NCBI GenBank assembly: GCA_025057245.1
Contig: JANWYC010000031.1
Location: 1-8,863, forward strand
Reading direction: 5' to 3'
DNA: 8,863 nucleotides
From: Aquificaceae bacterium
Lineage (GTDB): Bacteria > Aquificota > Aquificia > Aquificales > Aquificaceae
Part shown: positions 1 to 8,863 of the stretch, piece after piece
Numbering within the stretch: the stretch's first letter is position 1
Layout of the letters: every line of letters begins with the position of its first letter
Made by a program: the position numbers and the translations under genes
The notes under the pieces: model-generated
Databases searched by the model: none
Seen by the model: only the letters and a program-made list of their open reading frames with translations
Told to the model about the DNA's origin: nothing

Positions 1-19
1 ACACACCCCCACCCCTTTC

Positions 20-59
20 AAATGCACGCAAATTTTCTCGAAGCGGAGGTAGTGCATTT
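20..59. repeat. Perfect 8-bp inverted repeat, possible hairpin
   Basis: AAATGCAC at 20-27 is the exact reverse complement of GTGCATTT at 52-59. A short inner match (CTC 37-39, GAG 46-48) could shorten the 24-base loop. On the plus strand the right arm runs into six T residues (57-62), so it could act as a weak intrinsic terminator for something entering from the left. It could also be a structure in the leader of the leftward RNA or a protein-binding palindrome. The long loop and AT-rich arms keep the terminator reading weak. Confidence 0.35.
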
Positions 60-128
60 TTTAAAATCACATGAATATAACATAGAAATATGCCCCAAAC
101 TCTCTAAGGAAACAACACCCTATTCAGT

Positions 129-143
129 TGCCAAGATGCCAAG
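129..143. repeat. Tandem 7-mer TGCCAAG
   Basis: TGCCAAG occurs at 129-135 and again at 137-143, separated by one base. It lies about 30-45 bases downstream of the predicted minus-strand start site. It could be a small operator for a regulator or just chance. No further copies were noticed nearby. Confidence 0.25.
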
Positions 144-159
144 GGACTACAACAGCCCC
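143..159 (-). ncRNA. Hairpin in predicted leftward leader RNA
   Basis: Read on the minus strand, this 17-base segment folds as a 6-bp stem (GGGGCU with AGUCCC, one G-U pair) around a 5-base loop. On the plus strand the G-U pair becomes an A-C mismatch, so the full stem exists only in minus-strand RNA. That fits a leftward transcript starting near 173, where the hairpin would be about 15 bases from the 5' end. The RNA could be the leader of a gene outside the window or a small RNA. No known RNA family was recognised. Confidence 0.3.
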
Positions 160-179
160 TCAACCAAACACCGTCATAA

Positions 180-208
180 AGCATAACACAAGAAAAACGG
201 AAAGTCAA
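180..208 (-). promoter_or_regulatory. Sigma70-type promoter pointing left
   Basis: On the minus strand the -35 hexamer TTGACT (208-203) and the -10 hexamer TATGCT (185-180) are separated by exactly 17 bases, each with few mismatches to the TTGACA/TATAAT consensus. Transcription would start near 173 and run left out of the window. This is the best promoter match I found in the window. What it drives lies outside; a purine-rich GGGG followed five bases later by GTG (12-15 and 4-6, minus strand) could be a ribosome site and start, but this is speculative. Confidence 0.45.
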
Positions 209-298
209 GAGGGTAGTGCAAAACTCATTAAAAAGTTAGTCGCACGGTTCTACAGCCAAAACCCACAACCAAAAAGACCAAGCGGACTATCAGCTTAA

Positions 299-3230
<2,932 letters not shown>

Positions 3231-3231
<1 letters not shown>

Positions 3232-4304
3232 TGCTCAGTTCAGACATAGAGGAAAGGTTAAAAGCAATAGAGCAAAGATATCTGGAGCTTCAGTTTAAGT
3301 TAAGCAGTTCAGATGTGGTCTCTGACAGGGAACTGCTGAGCAAGCTGGGAAAGGAGTTAAAGGAAATAGAGGAGATATACAACGCATACAGAAGCTACAA
3401 AAAGTTAGCGTCAGATTTGGATGGTGCTAAAGAACTGCTTAAAAACGAGGAGCTAAAGGACCTGGCAAGGGAGGAGATAGAGAGGCTTACTCAGGAAGTG
3501 GAAGCTCTTGAGAAAAGAATAAGAATTCTACTACTACCCAAAGACCCACGGGACGCTAAGAACGTAATACTGGAAATAAGGGCTGGGGTTGGTGGTGAGG
3601 AAGCAGCTCTGTTTGTGGCAGACCTCTTACACATGTATCAGAAATACGCAGAGGAAAAGGGTTGGAAGTTTAGCCTGCTCTCAGCCAACAGAACTGGCTT
3701 GGGTGGCTATAAGGAGGTTATAGCTCTTATAGAGGGCGAGGGTGCCTATTCAAGGCTTAAGTTTGAAAGCGGTGTTCACAGGGTTCAGAGAGTGCCAATT
3801 ACTGAGGCGGGTGGAAGGATACATACCTCTACCGCAACGGTGGCGGTGCTTCCAGAAACAGACGAAACGGAGATTCAAATAGACCCAAAGGACCTAAGGG
3901 TGGAAACCTTCAGAGCCAGTGGTGCGGGTGGTCAGTATGTGAACACTACGGAGAGCGCGGTTAGGATTACACACCTGCCAACGGGCATAACCGTTTCCTG
4001 TCAGGATGAGAGGTCTCAGTTTCAAAACAGGCAGAAGGCACTTAAAATACTCTACGCAAGGCTCAGGGACTTTTACGAAAGACAAAAGGAAGAGGAAATA
4101 GCCAGAGAGAGAAAACAGCAAGTAGGCACTGGTGAAAGAAGCGAAAAGATAAGAACTTACAACTTTCCTCAGAACAGAGTTACAGACCACAGAATAAACC
4201 TAACACTTTACAGACTTCAAGACGTGCTCCAAGGCAAGTTAGAGGAGCTTCTTCAAGCTCTAATAGAGCATTACACGGAGGAGAGGCTCAAAGCCCTTGC
4301 ATAA
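3231..4304 (+). CDS. prfA: Peptide chain release factor 1
   Basis: RF1 of 357 residues, the usual length. It recognises UAA and UAG in the ribosomal A site and triggers release of the finished protein. An N-terminal coiled helical domain (about 1-105) is followed by the codon-reading domain. There the tripeptide is P189-I190-T191, fitting the RF1 PxT pattern (PAT or PVT are more common), not the SPF of RF2. The catalytic GGQ is at 233-235 in the typical [15 protein letters not shown] context; its Gln is normally methylated by PrmC. There is no internal frameshift such as regulates RF2. The ATG shares one base with the rpmE stop (TGATG) and has only a weak AAGGG ahead of it, so reinitiation is likely. 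The 3' end overlaps convergent truB by 17 bases. Confidence 0.96.
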
Positions 4305-5151
4305 GCCTGTAGGGTTTTAGCTTGCTATTTTCCACAAGACCAAGCCCCAAAAACACCCCATCGCCGTAAAGCCTTACAAAAAGCCTATCCGCAGAATAAT
4401 CAAGCTTTACGAAGGTACCTTTCTTTATTCTACTAAGGGACTCTCCCCAGAGCTTTACCGCTGGCAAGAAGTCTAAAGCTTGGTCTAAAGGAATCACAAG
4501 ACCATTAATGTCTTGAAGTGAAAGGATTCTGTCAAGTCCCATCGCCATGTTTATGTTAAACTTACCAACTCTAAGCCTTCTAAGTTCCACCACATGCGCA
4601 CCACAACCCAATTGAAGACCCATCTGATACACCAGGCTTCTTATGTATGTGCCAGAAGAGACGCTAAAGAAAACCTCCGCATAGGGTAGATTACAGCTCA
4701 ACAGCTCCGCCCTTTTAACCTCTACCTCCACAGGCTTTATCTCCACTTGTATGCCCTTTCTAGCAAGCTGGTAAGCCCTCTTTCCTCTTATGCGCTTTGC
4801 GGAGAAGGGTGGCGGTGTCTGAAGGGTTCTACCCACAAGGCCCTCAAGCACCCTCTTAACTTGGTCGCAGGAAACATTTACTAGTCTTTGCTCCACCACC
4901 ACACCCTCTCTGTCGTAAGTCTGCGTTATTTCACCTAACTTGACCGTTGCTACGTAATCCTTGTCCAGACCTAAAAAGAACTGAGAAAACTTGGTAGCCT
5001 CACCTAAAAGGATAACCAAAAGCCCCGTGGCTATGGGGTCTAAAGTGCCAGCGTGTCCCGCTTTTAAATTGAACCTTTTCTTTAGAGCCTCCACCACCTC
5101 CATGGAGGTTTTGCCGGAGGGCTTGTCCACCAGCAACACTCCCGTAAGCAT
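4288..5151 (-). CDS. truB: tRNA pseudouridine-55 synthase
   Basis: TruB converts uridine 55 in the T-loop of most tRNAs to pseudouridine, without cofactors. The 287-residue protein starts with the family signature [13 protein letters not shown]. It carries the catalytic aspartate D38 in GHAGTLDP, the active-site tyrosine Y79 in TYDREG, the AYxLAR motif near 126-131 and SSGTYIRSL at 165-173 with R171. The last 60 or so residues would form the small PUA-like domain that grips the tRNA. Its ATG overlaps the stop of the sigma-factor gene by one base (TAATG) and has no ribosome site, so it probably depends on reinitiation by ribosomes finishing that gene. It is the last gene of the minus-strand array and runs 17 bases into the end of prfA. 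Confidence 0.96.
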   Translation of the reverse strand: MLTGVLLVDKPSGKTSMEVVEALKKRFNLKAGHAGTLDPIATGLLVILLGEATKFSQFFLGLDKDYVATVKLGEITQTYDREGVVVEQRLVNVSCDQVKRVLEGLVGRTLQTPPPFSAKRIRGKRAYQLARKGIQVEIKPVEVEVKRAELLSCNLPYAEVFFSVSSGTYIRSLVYQMGLQLGCGAHVVELRRLRVGKFNINMAMGLDRILSLQDINGLVIPLDQALDFLPAVKLWGESLSRIKKGTFVKLDYSADRLFVRLYGDGVFLGLGLVENSKLKPYRLMQGL

Positions 5152-6083
5152 TAGCTGAGGAAGTCTTTAAGATGCCTTTTCATAGCCATGTTTCTAAGCT
5201 TTCTGAGAGCTCTTGTCTCAAGTTGTCGCACCCTCTCCCTCGATATCTGGAGTATGTCGCCTATTTCCCTTAAAGTTCTTGGCTCTTCACCCCTGAGACC
5301 AAACCGCAGTTCTATAACCCTTCTTTCCTTCTCGGGAAGCCTATCAAGAAGGTCATCTATCTCCTTCTCCAAAACCTCGCTTATTATCCTCTCTTCCACG
5401 TCCGCCGTTCCGTGCTGGCTCAGAAAATCCACAAAGAGAGTGTCATCGTTCTCTCCTACCGGCGCATCAAGGGACAGAGGTACTCTACAGAGCTGAAGGC
5501 ACTTTTCCACCTCCTCTGGGCTCATTAAGTAGCCTACCTTTTTTATCCTTCTATATATCTCTTCCTCCGTAGGTTCTCTTCCCAGCTCTCGTGCCAGCTC
5601 TTTAGAAATGGCTTCCTTTGTGTACTCTAAAGCTATATCCTCTGGAGTTGGTTCTCTCTCCAGTTCTTTGTAAAGCTTGCTGTATAGACTGCTTATGCGG
5701 TTTATCAGGTGTGACTGCTTTACGGGTATGCGCACCGCACCAGTTTGCTGAGAAAGAGCCTGCATTATAGACTGTCTTATCCACCAGACTGCGTAGGATA
5801 TAAACTTTACGCCCCTGTCTGGGTCAAACCTCTTTGCCGCCTCAATCAGTCCGTGATTGCCAGCGGCTATAAGTTCAGACAATGGTAGCCCGTATCCTAA
5901 ATACTGCTTGGCTATACTTATTACAAACCTAAGGTTGGATTCTACAAGCCTTCTGAAAGCCTGTAGGTCTCCTTCCTTAGCCTTCTTGGCTACTTCCTTC
6001 TCTTCCTCTGGTGTAAGTAGGGGTATTTTGGAAACCTTCCTAAGGTATTGATTTATGGTTTCTTGCTCTATGTCTGGTATCAT
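5151..6083 (-). CDS. Sigma70-family factor, RpoS/RpoD-like, no region 1.1
   Basis: A 310-residue sigma factor that directs RNA polymerase to promoters. It has region 1.2 (about 8-40), region 2 (about 45-115, with SNLRFVISIAK and the W100-W101 pair), region 3 (about 118-205), an acidic finger (SLDAPVGENDD, 204-214) and region 4 (about 240-300, with the helix-turn-helix REIGDILQISRERVRQLE). It lacks the region 1.1 and long non-conserved insert of housekeeping RpoD, so it is a group 2 or RpoS-like factor. Two oddities stand out. ELEREPTPEDI (140-150) and ELGREPTEEEI (166-176) look like a duplicated region-3 segment. Positions equivalent to E. coli T440, H455 and E458 are M107, K122 and H125. The ATG at 6083 has GAGGT six bases upstream, and only four bases separate it from the htrA stop. 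Confidence 0.9.
   Translation of the reverse strand: MIPDIEQETINQYLRKVSKIPLLTPEEEKEVAKKAKEGDLQAFRRLVESNLRFVISIAKQYLGYGLPLSELIAAGNHGLIEAAKRFDPDRGVKFISYAVWWIRQSIMQALSQQTGAVRIPVKQSHLINRISSLYSKLYKELEREPTPEDIALEYTKEAISKELARELGREPTEEEIYRRIKKVGYLMSPEEVEKCLQLCRVPLSLDAPVGENDDTLFVDFLSQHGTADVEERIISEVLEKEIDDLLDRLPEKERRVIELRFGLRGEEPRTLREIGDILQISRERVRQLETRALRKLRNMAMKRHLKDFLS
5556..5666 (-). repeat. Internal duplication in sigma region 3
   Basis: Two 33-base segments in the sigma gene, 5634-5666 and 5556-5588, encode ELEREPTPEDI and ELGREPTEEEI. They align codon for codon without gaps, with about 23 of 33 bases and 8 of 11 residues the same. A usual sigma factor has one such REPTPEE motif. The second copy leads directly into the normal sequence (MSPEEV, then the finger), so the first copy or the stretch between them appears to be the extra part, adding about 26 residues. 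Confidence 0.6.
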
Positions 6084-6087
6084 GACT

Positions 6088-7500
6088 TTACCTCAGTCTT
6101 AGTGAGAGAAAAAGGTTGTTTCCTCTCCTTCTTATAAGCAAAAGGGCGTTGTTCCTGCCTAAGCTTCTCAGCGCTTCTATAGCCTCCTGAACTTCCTTAA
6201 CAGTTGTGGTATTTTTGTTACCTACTCTGAGTATTATATCACCTGGTTGTATACCGCTTTGCATGGCAAGACTTCCAGGGGAAACTCTAACAACCAAAAC
6301 ACCTTTAACACCTAACCTCTTTTCCTCTTCAGAAGTCAACTCCCTTAGCACCAGACCTATGTCTGTCTGCGTCTGTTCCATCTCGCCCACCTGCCTTTCC
6401 TCTGGCATCTCACCCACTCTTATCTTTAAACTGACTTCCCTGCCGTCCCTTACAACCTTTAGGTTTAACTCTTTACCCGGTTCTGTTTTCATTATCTTAA
6501 ACTGAAACTCCCTCACATCCTCCACCTTTTTACCGTCCACCTCCACCACTGCGTCCCCCACCTTCAAACCACCTCTGTCCGCCGGGCTTCCGGGCATCAC
6601 CTGAGCTATAAGAATACCATCCTTCACGCCTATGTTCTCAACCATATCGGGAGTTATGTCCTGTATAACCACGCCAAGCCAGCCCCTAACTACCCTACCC
6701 TTTTCTATAAGCTGGTCTGCTACCCACTTCGCCAAGTTTATGGGTATTGCAAAGCCAAGACCTTGACCTTCTGCCAGTATGGCAGTGTTTATGCCTATAA
6801 CTTCACCCCTTATGTTTACCAGCGGTCCTCCAGAGTTGCCCGGGTTTATGGCAGCGTCAGTTTGTATAAAGCTCTCGTACTGAGTTATACCTATAGCCCT
6901 CTTTAGTGCGGATATAACACCTGTGGTAACCGTCCTCTCAAGTCCGTAAGGATTACCTATGGCTATAACCAGCTGACCCACCTTCAGCTTATCTGAGTCC
7001 CCCAGCCTTGCTATCCTACTTGCCGGGTTTGGTATGTCCTTGTCGTCCACTTCTATAACCGCCACGTCCGTTTTTGGGTCCGCACCCACCAGCCTCGCCC
7101 TCTTCTCCGTTTGCCTGTCAAACCTCACCTTTATAAACTTAGAGTTCTGCACCACGTGACTGTTGGTAAGTATGTATAACTTGCCCTTTTTGTAGTCCAC
7201 TATTACACCAGAACCCAGAGACCTTCTTTCTTGATGTGGTATCTGGAAGGGGAAGAAAGGTATATCTACGCCTACTGTCTCCTGAGTAGCGAAAACGGTT
7301 ACCACAGAAGGGGATACCGCTTCCACAAGATTGGTGAGCTCCTGCTCAAACTGGGCGAGGATGTTTGATGCAACGGTCCGCACTTCTCTGCTCTGAGGTG
7401 TTTGTTGGTAAGTTTGAACCTGCTGAGCTCTACAGCCTATTAGTGGAAAGCCAGTGAACAAAAGCAAAAGAAGAACCACAAGCATTTTACGACCCCTCAT
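6088..7500 (-). CDS. HtrA/Deg serine protease, predicted lipoprotein
   Basis: A 470-residue Do-type protease and chaperone (DegP/DegQ/MucD type) that degrades misfolded envelope proteins. It has a signal peptide (about 1-22), a trypsin-like domain with the triad H115 (TNSHVV), D145 (KTDVAV) and S223 (GNSGGPLV), and two PDZ domains (about 270-363 and 380-465) for substrate binding and oligomer formation. The signal peptide ends in a lipobox, L20-I-G-C23, so it is probably lipid-anchored, not freely periplasmic as in E. coli DegP. The start at 7500 is preferred because GAGG stands seven bases upstream and it gives an ATGA overlap with bioC. An in-frame ATG at 7515 adds five residues but has no ribosome site. 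The stop lies four bases before the sigma-factor gene, suggesting joint expression with it. Confidence 0.94.
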   Translation of the reverse strand: MRGRKMLVVLLLLLFTGFPLIGCRAQQVQTYQQTPQSREVRTVASNILAQFEQELTNLVEAVSPSVVTVFATQETVGVDIPFFPFQIPHQERRSLGSGVIVDYKKGKLYILTNSHVVQNSKFIKVRFDRQTEKRARLVGADPKTDVAVIEVDDKDIPNPASRIARLGDSDKLKVGQLVIAIGNPYGLERTVTTGVISALKRAIGITQYESFIQTDAAINPGNSGGPLVNIRGEVIGINTAILAEGQGLGFAIPINLAKWVADQLIEKGRVVRGWLGVVIQDITPDMVENIGVKDGILIAQVMPGSPADRGGLKVGDAVVEVDGKKVEDVREFQFKIMKTEPGKELNLKVVRDGREVSLKIRVGEMPEERQVGEMEQTQTDIGLVLRELTSEEEKRLGVKGVLVVRVSPGSLAMQSGIQPGDIILRVGNKNTTTVKEVQEAIEALRSLGRNNALLLIRRRGNNLFLSLRLR

Positions 7501-8153
7501 AGTCTTGCCTCGCATGAGAAGAATAGAACCTTAAAGGTTGGGTTGTCAATGTTCTTCATCATGCTTTCCAGCCTCTTTTTTGAGATTATAACACCTTTAA
7601 TGTTCGGATTATAGGATGAACCTGTATAGTGGAAAAACCTCAGTAAGTCCCAGCCGTGGAAGGGTATTGGTACTTCCTCCACAAAGAAGCTTTTTATCCT
7701 ACCGCTTTTTTGAAGGAGACTTTTTAGGAACTCTACACTCGGAAAGGGGTAGCCCAGTTCTTTCAGGCTACCCTCCACGGGAACGGCGCATAAAAACGCC
7801 TTTCTGCAAACTCTTAGAGCTTCTGGAATGCTCTTCTCTACGCCCGTCCAGTGTAGGGCAAAGTTGCTAAGAACGTAGTCAAAGCTTCCGTCTTTAAAGG
7901 GCAGTTTGTGAGCATCCCCGACCACCACTCTGCCAAACCTGTCTCTGTACACCTTTGCCATACCAAGAGCTATGTCCACACCCACAACACTATCAAAACC
8001 CTCGCTCAACAGCCCAGTTCCACAACCTAAGTCAAGCACCAAACCTTGAACATTCTCCAAGGTTCTTAACTTATCAGCGGTATACCTCTGGGGAACTGCC
8101 CACTCCTCGTAGCTCTTACAAGCTCTTGAGAACCTTAAAGATAAGACCTTCAT
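7497..8153 (-). CDS. bioC: BioC-type malonyl-ACP O-methyltransferase
   Basis: A class I SAM-dependent methyltransferase of 218 residues. BioC methylates malonyl-ACP (or -CoA) so that fatty-acid enzymes can build pimeloyl-ACP for biotin. The SAM-binding loop is VLDLGCGTG at 39-47, with acidic D60 after the second strand and GDAHKLPF at 79-86. Two features point to BioC rather than a generic methyltransferase: the N-terminal RFSRACKSYEEWAVPQ (7-22), and SNFALHWT (96-103), which matches the family SNLAxQW motif. It is shorter than the 250-residue E. coli enzyme, mainly after residue 110. The adjacent upstream gene looks like BioH, the next partner in the pathway, and overlaps it by 38 bases. No ribosome site is well placed: GGAGG (8168-8172) is 14 bases away and AGAGG touches the ATG, so coupling to bioH translation is likely. 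Confidence 0.8.
   Translation of the reverse strand: MKVLSLRFSRACKSYEEWAVPQRYTADKLRTLENVQGLVLDLGCGTGLLSEGFDSVVGVDIALGMAKVYRDRFGRVVVGDAHKLPFKDGSFDYVLSNFALHWTGVEKSIPEALRVCRKAFLCAVPVEGSLKELGYPFPSVEFLKSLLQKSGRIKSFFVEEVPIPFHGWDLLRFFHYTGSSYNPNIKGVIISKKRLESMMKNIDNPTFKVLFFSCEARL
7508..7511 (-). promoter_or_regulatory. Ribosome site that selects the htrA start
   Basis: GAGG on the minus strand lies seven bases before the ATG at 7500 and inside the end of bioC. No comparable site precedes the alternative ATG at 7515. Together with the ATGA overlap at 7497-7500, this favours the shorter protein. Confidence 0.55.
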
Positions 8154-8727
8154 CCTCTGGAAAGTGTCCTCCTGGAAAGGTTATTAATTTAGCTCTCTTT
8201 AGCATGCTGTAAAGGTTAAGGGCATGTTTAAAAGGCACCACTGGGTCCTTAGTGCCGTGAAGTATTATAGCCCTTTGTTTTATGTGTGGAAGAAGCCTTC
8301 TTATGTCCAGCTTCATGTAGTCTTTGAGCATAACCTTTGCACCGTAGAGCTCCACTCTGTCATCAAAAGTCTTAGGATAGGCAATTTTTCTAAACTCCCT
8401 TAAGAAAGCCTCACCTTCCCTTTCCAGTCTAAGGAGGAAGCCTCTAAGGTTCTTCTCCTGCCAGAAGCAAGAGAAGCAGGCGGAAGCGCCGACGAGCATC
8501 AGGGCTCTGAACCTACTTGGGAAAAGATACGCCATCACCAGAGCAAGACTCGCGCCCATAGACCAACCCATTAGCACGCTACCCTTTGGCGCAATCAGGG
8601 CACAATCCCTTGCCAAATGCCAAAAATCCTTATAATCAAGGGAACTCTCACCATGAAAGGGTAAGTCTACAGAGGGTACGCTCCCAAGAACCTTTGAGCT
8701 AAAACCCCACCCATGTAAGAAGAAGTA
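8116..8727 (-). CDS. bioH: BioH-like pimeloyl-ACP methyl ester esterase, start unresolved
   Basis: An alpha/beta hydrolase of about 203 residues counted from the first codon after tRNA-Arg. BioH removes the methyl ester from pimeloyl-ACP methyl ester, ending the chain-building step started by BioC. Counting from that codon, the oxyanion motif HGWG is at 5-8, the nucleophile S56 lies in GWSMGA, the acid D161 in HGTKDP, and H188 in GGHFP: a complete triad. It is shorter than E. coli BioH (256), with a reduced lid; BioG enzymes have a similar length, but HGWG favours BioH. The start is a real puzzle. The frame is open through both tRNA genes to a GTG at 8859 inside tRNA-Pro, yet no ATG, GTG or TTG occurs between there and HGWG. 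The next TTG (8616) would remove the motif. The coordinate 8727 is the first base after tRNA-Arg, not a claimed start codon. Confidence 0.7.
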   Translation of the reverse strand, partial: YFFLHGWGFSSKVLGSVPSVDLPFHGESSLDYKDFWHLARDCALIAPKGSVLMGWSMGASLALVMAYLFPSRFRALMLVGASACFSCFWQEKNLRGFLLRLEREGEAFLREFRKIAYPKTFDDRVELYGAKVMLKDYMKLDIRRLLPHIKQRAIILHGTKDPVVPFKHALNLYSMLKRAKLITFPGGHFPEDEGLIFKVLKSL

Positions 8728-8801
8728 CGGGTCCGGAGGGACTCGAACCCCCGACCTAGGGATTAGAAATCCCTTGCTCTGTCCTGCTGAGCTACGGACC
8801 C
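8728..8801 (-). tRNA. tRNA-Arg (anticodon UCU)
   Basis: A full 74-base cloverleaf reads on the minus strand. It has acceptor arms GGGTCCG and CGGACCC, D stem GCTC/GAGC, anticodon stem AGGGA/TCCCT with loop TTTCTAA giving UCU, a 5-base variable loop (AGGTC) and T arm GGGGG TTCGAGT CCCTC. The discriminator is G, and CCA is not encoded. It reads AGA and AGG, the main arginine codons in this window. It begins on the base right after the end of tRNA-Pro, and the bioH frame continues immediately from its 3' end. No terminator follows. Confidence 0.95.
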
Positions 8802-8863
8802 TCGGGGTGGCAGGACTTGAACCTGCGCCCTTTGGCTCCCAAAGCCAACGCTCTGCCACCTGA
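8802..8863 (-). tRNA. tRNA-Pro (anticodon UGG), 5' end cut by window
   Basis: The minus strand shows a tRNA missing about its first 11 bases, which lie beyond the right edge. Visible parts are the end of the D stem (TC pairing with GAGC), anticodon stem TTGGC/GCCAA with loop TTTGGGA giving UGG, variable loop AGGGC, T arm GCAGG TTCAAGT CCTGC and 3' acceptor arm CACCCCG. The discriminator is A, and CCA is not encoded. The missing 5' arm is predicted to be CGGGGTG. The gene ends at 8802 with no spacer before tRNA-Arg. Confidence 0.93.

Larger units (their letters stand above)
1..186 (+). other. Possible short ORF open to left edge (doubtful)
   Basis: One plus-strand frame is open from the window edge to TAA at 184-186, about 61 codons, with an in-frame ATG at 22 that would give 54 residues. 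The product would have a plausible helical start (HANFLEAEVVHFLKSH) and a basic end (STKHRHKA), but I recognise no family. There is no Shine-Dalgarno sequence in front of the ATG. The frame crosses the inverted repeat at 20-59 and ends in a promoter for the other strand. An open frame of this length is not rare by chance at this base composition, so it may be spurious or the tail of a gene that starts outside the window. Confidence 0.15.

Noticed and set aside
216..245. Hairpin GTGC...GCAC around an AACT/AGTT stem
   Set aside because: Only two interrupted 4-bp matches; too weak to claim as a structure.
4304..4340. Intrinsic terminator after prfA
   Set aside because: No GC-rich stem followed by T residues is seen near the prfA stop.
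8671..8718. ATG just after tRNA-Arg (8716-8718) as the bioH start with a frameshift
   Set aside because: It lies in another frame and stops after 15 codons; any shift back would come after HGWG and lose the motif.
8728..8859. First 44 residues of the open frame leading into bioH, starting at GTG 8859
   Set aside because: This part is the sequence of the tRNA-Pro and tRNA-Arg genes read as protein; an authentic protein start there is very unlikely.

Overview
The window looks like a piece of chromosome from a thermophilic bacterium, most likely of the Aquificaceae (Aquifex/Hydrogenobacter/Thermocrinis type). This is inferred from three things. Arg is mostly AGA/AGG and Ile mostly ATA, as in hyperthermophiles. 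The proteins are rich in Lys, Glu and Arg. Genes are packed tightly, with start and stop codons overlapping. I cannot confirm the genus without a search.

Layout. Bases 1-448 are an AT-rich, apparently non-coding region. It holds an 8-bp inverted repeat at the left edge, a good sigma70-type promoter pointing left (minus strand, 180-208), a hairpin in the RNA that promoter would make, and two direct repeats and a promoter in front of alaS. Bases 449-4304 are a plus-strand operon for translation: alaS (alanyl-tRNA synthetase), rpmE (ribosomal protein L31, four-Cys zinc form) and prfA (release factor 1), linked by ATGA and TGATG overlaps. Bases 4288-8863 hold a minus-strand array, read from the right: tRNA-Pro(UGG), tRNA-Arg(UCU), a bioH-like esterase, bioC, a lipoprotein HtrA/Deg protease, a short sigma70-family factor, and truB. 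The two operons converge, and prfA and truB overlap by 17 bp at their 3' ends with no terminator between them.

How the genes fit together. The plus operon is core translation. The minus array joins tRNA genes, the two enzymes that open and close the BioC-BioH route to pimeloyl-ACP (biotin precursor), envelope protein quality control, an alternative sigma factor and a tRNA-modifying enzyme. There is no room for a promoter or terminator at most junctions, so it may be one mixed tRNA-mRNA transcription unit whose promoter lies beyond the right edge.

Most unusual points. The tRNA-Pro and tRNA-Arg genes abut with no spacer. The bioH frame runs straight out of the tRNA-Arg gene with no ATG, GTG or TTG before its conserved HGWG motif. 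The sigma factor has a duplicated region-3 motif and changed residues at positions that read the -10 and extended -10 elements. HtrA carries a lipobox and sits directly upstream of that sigma factor. I found no CRISPR array, insertion sequence or recognisable new defence system.
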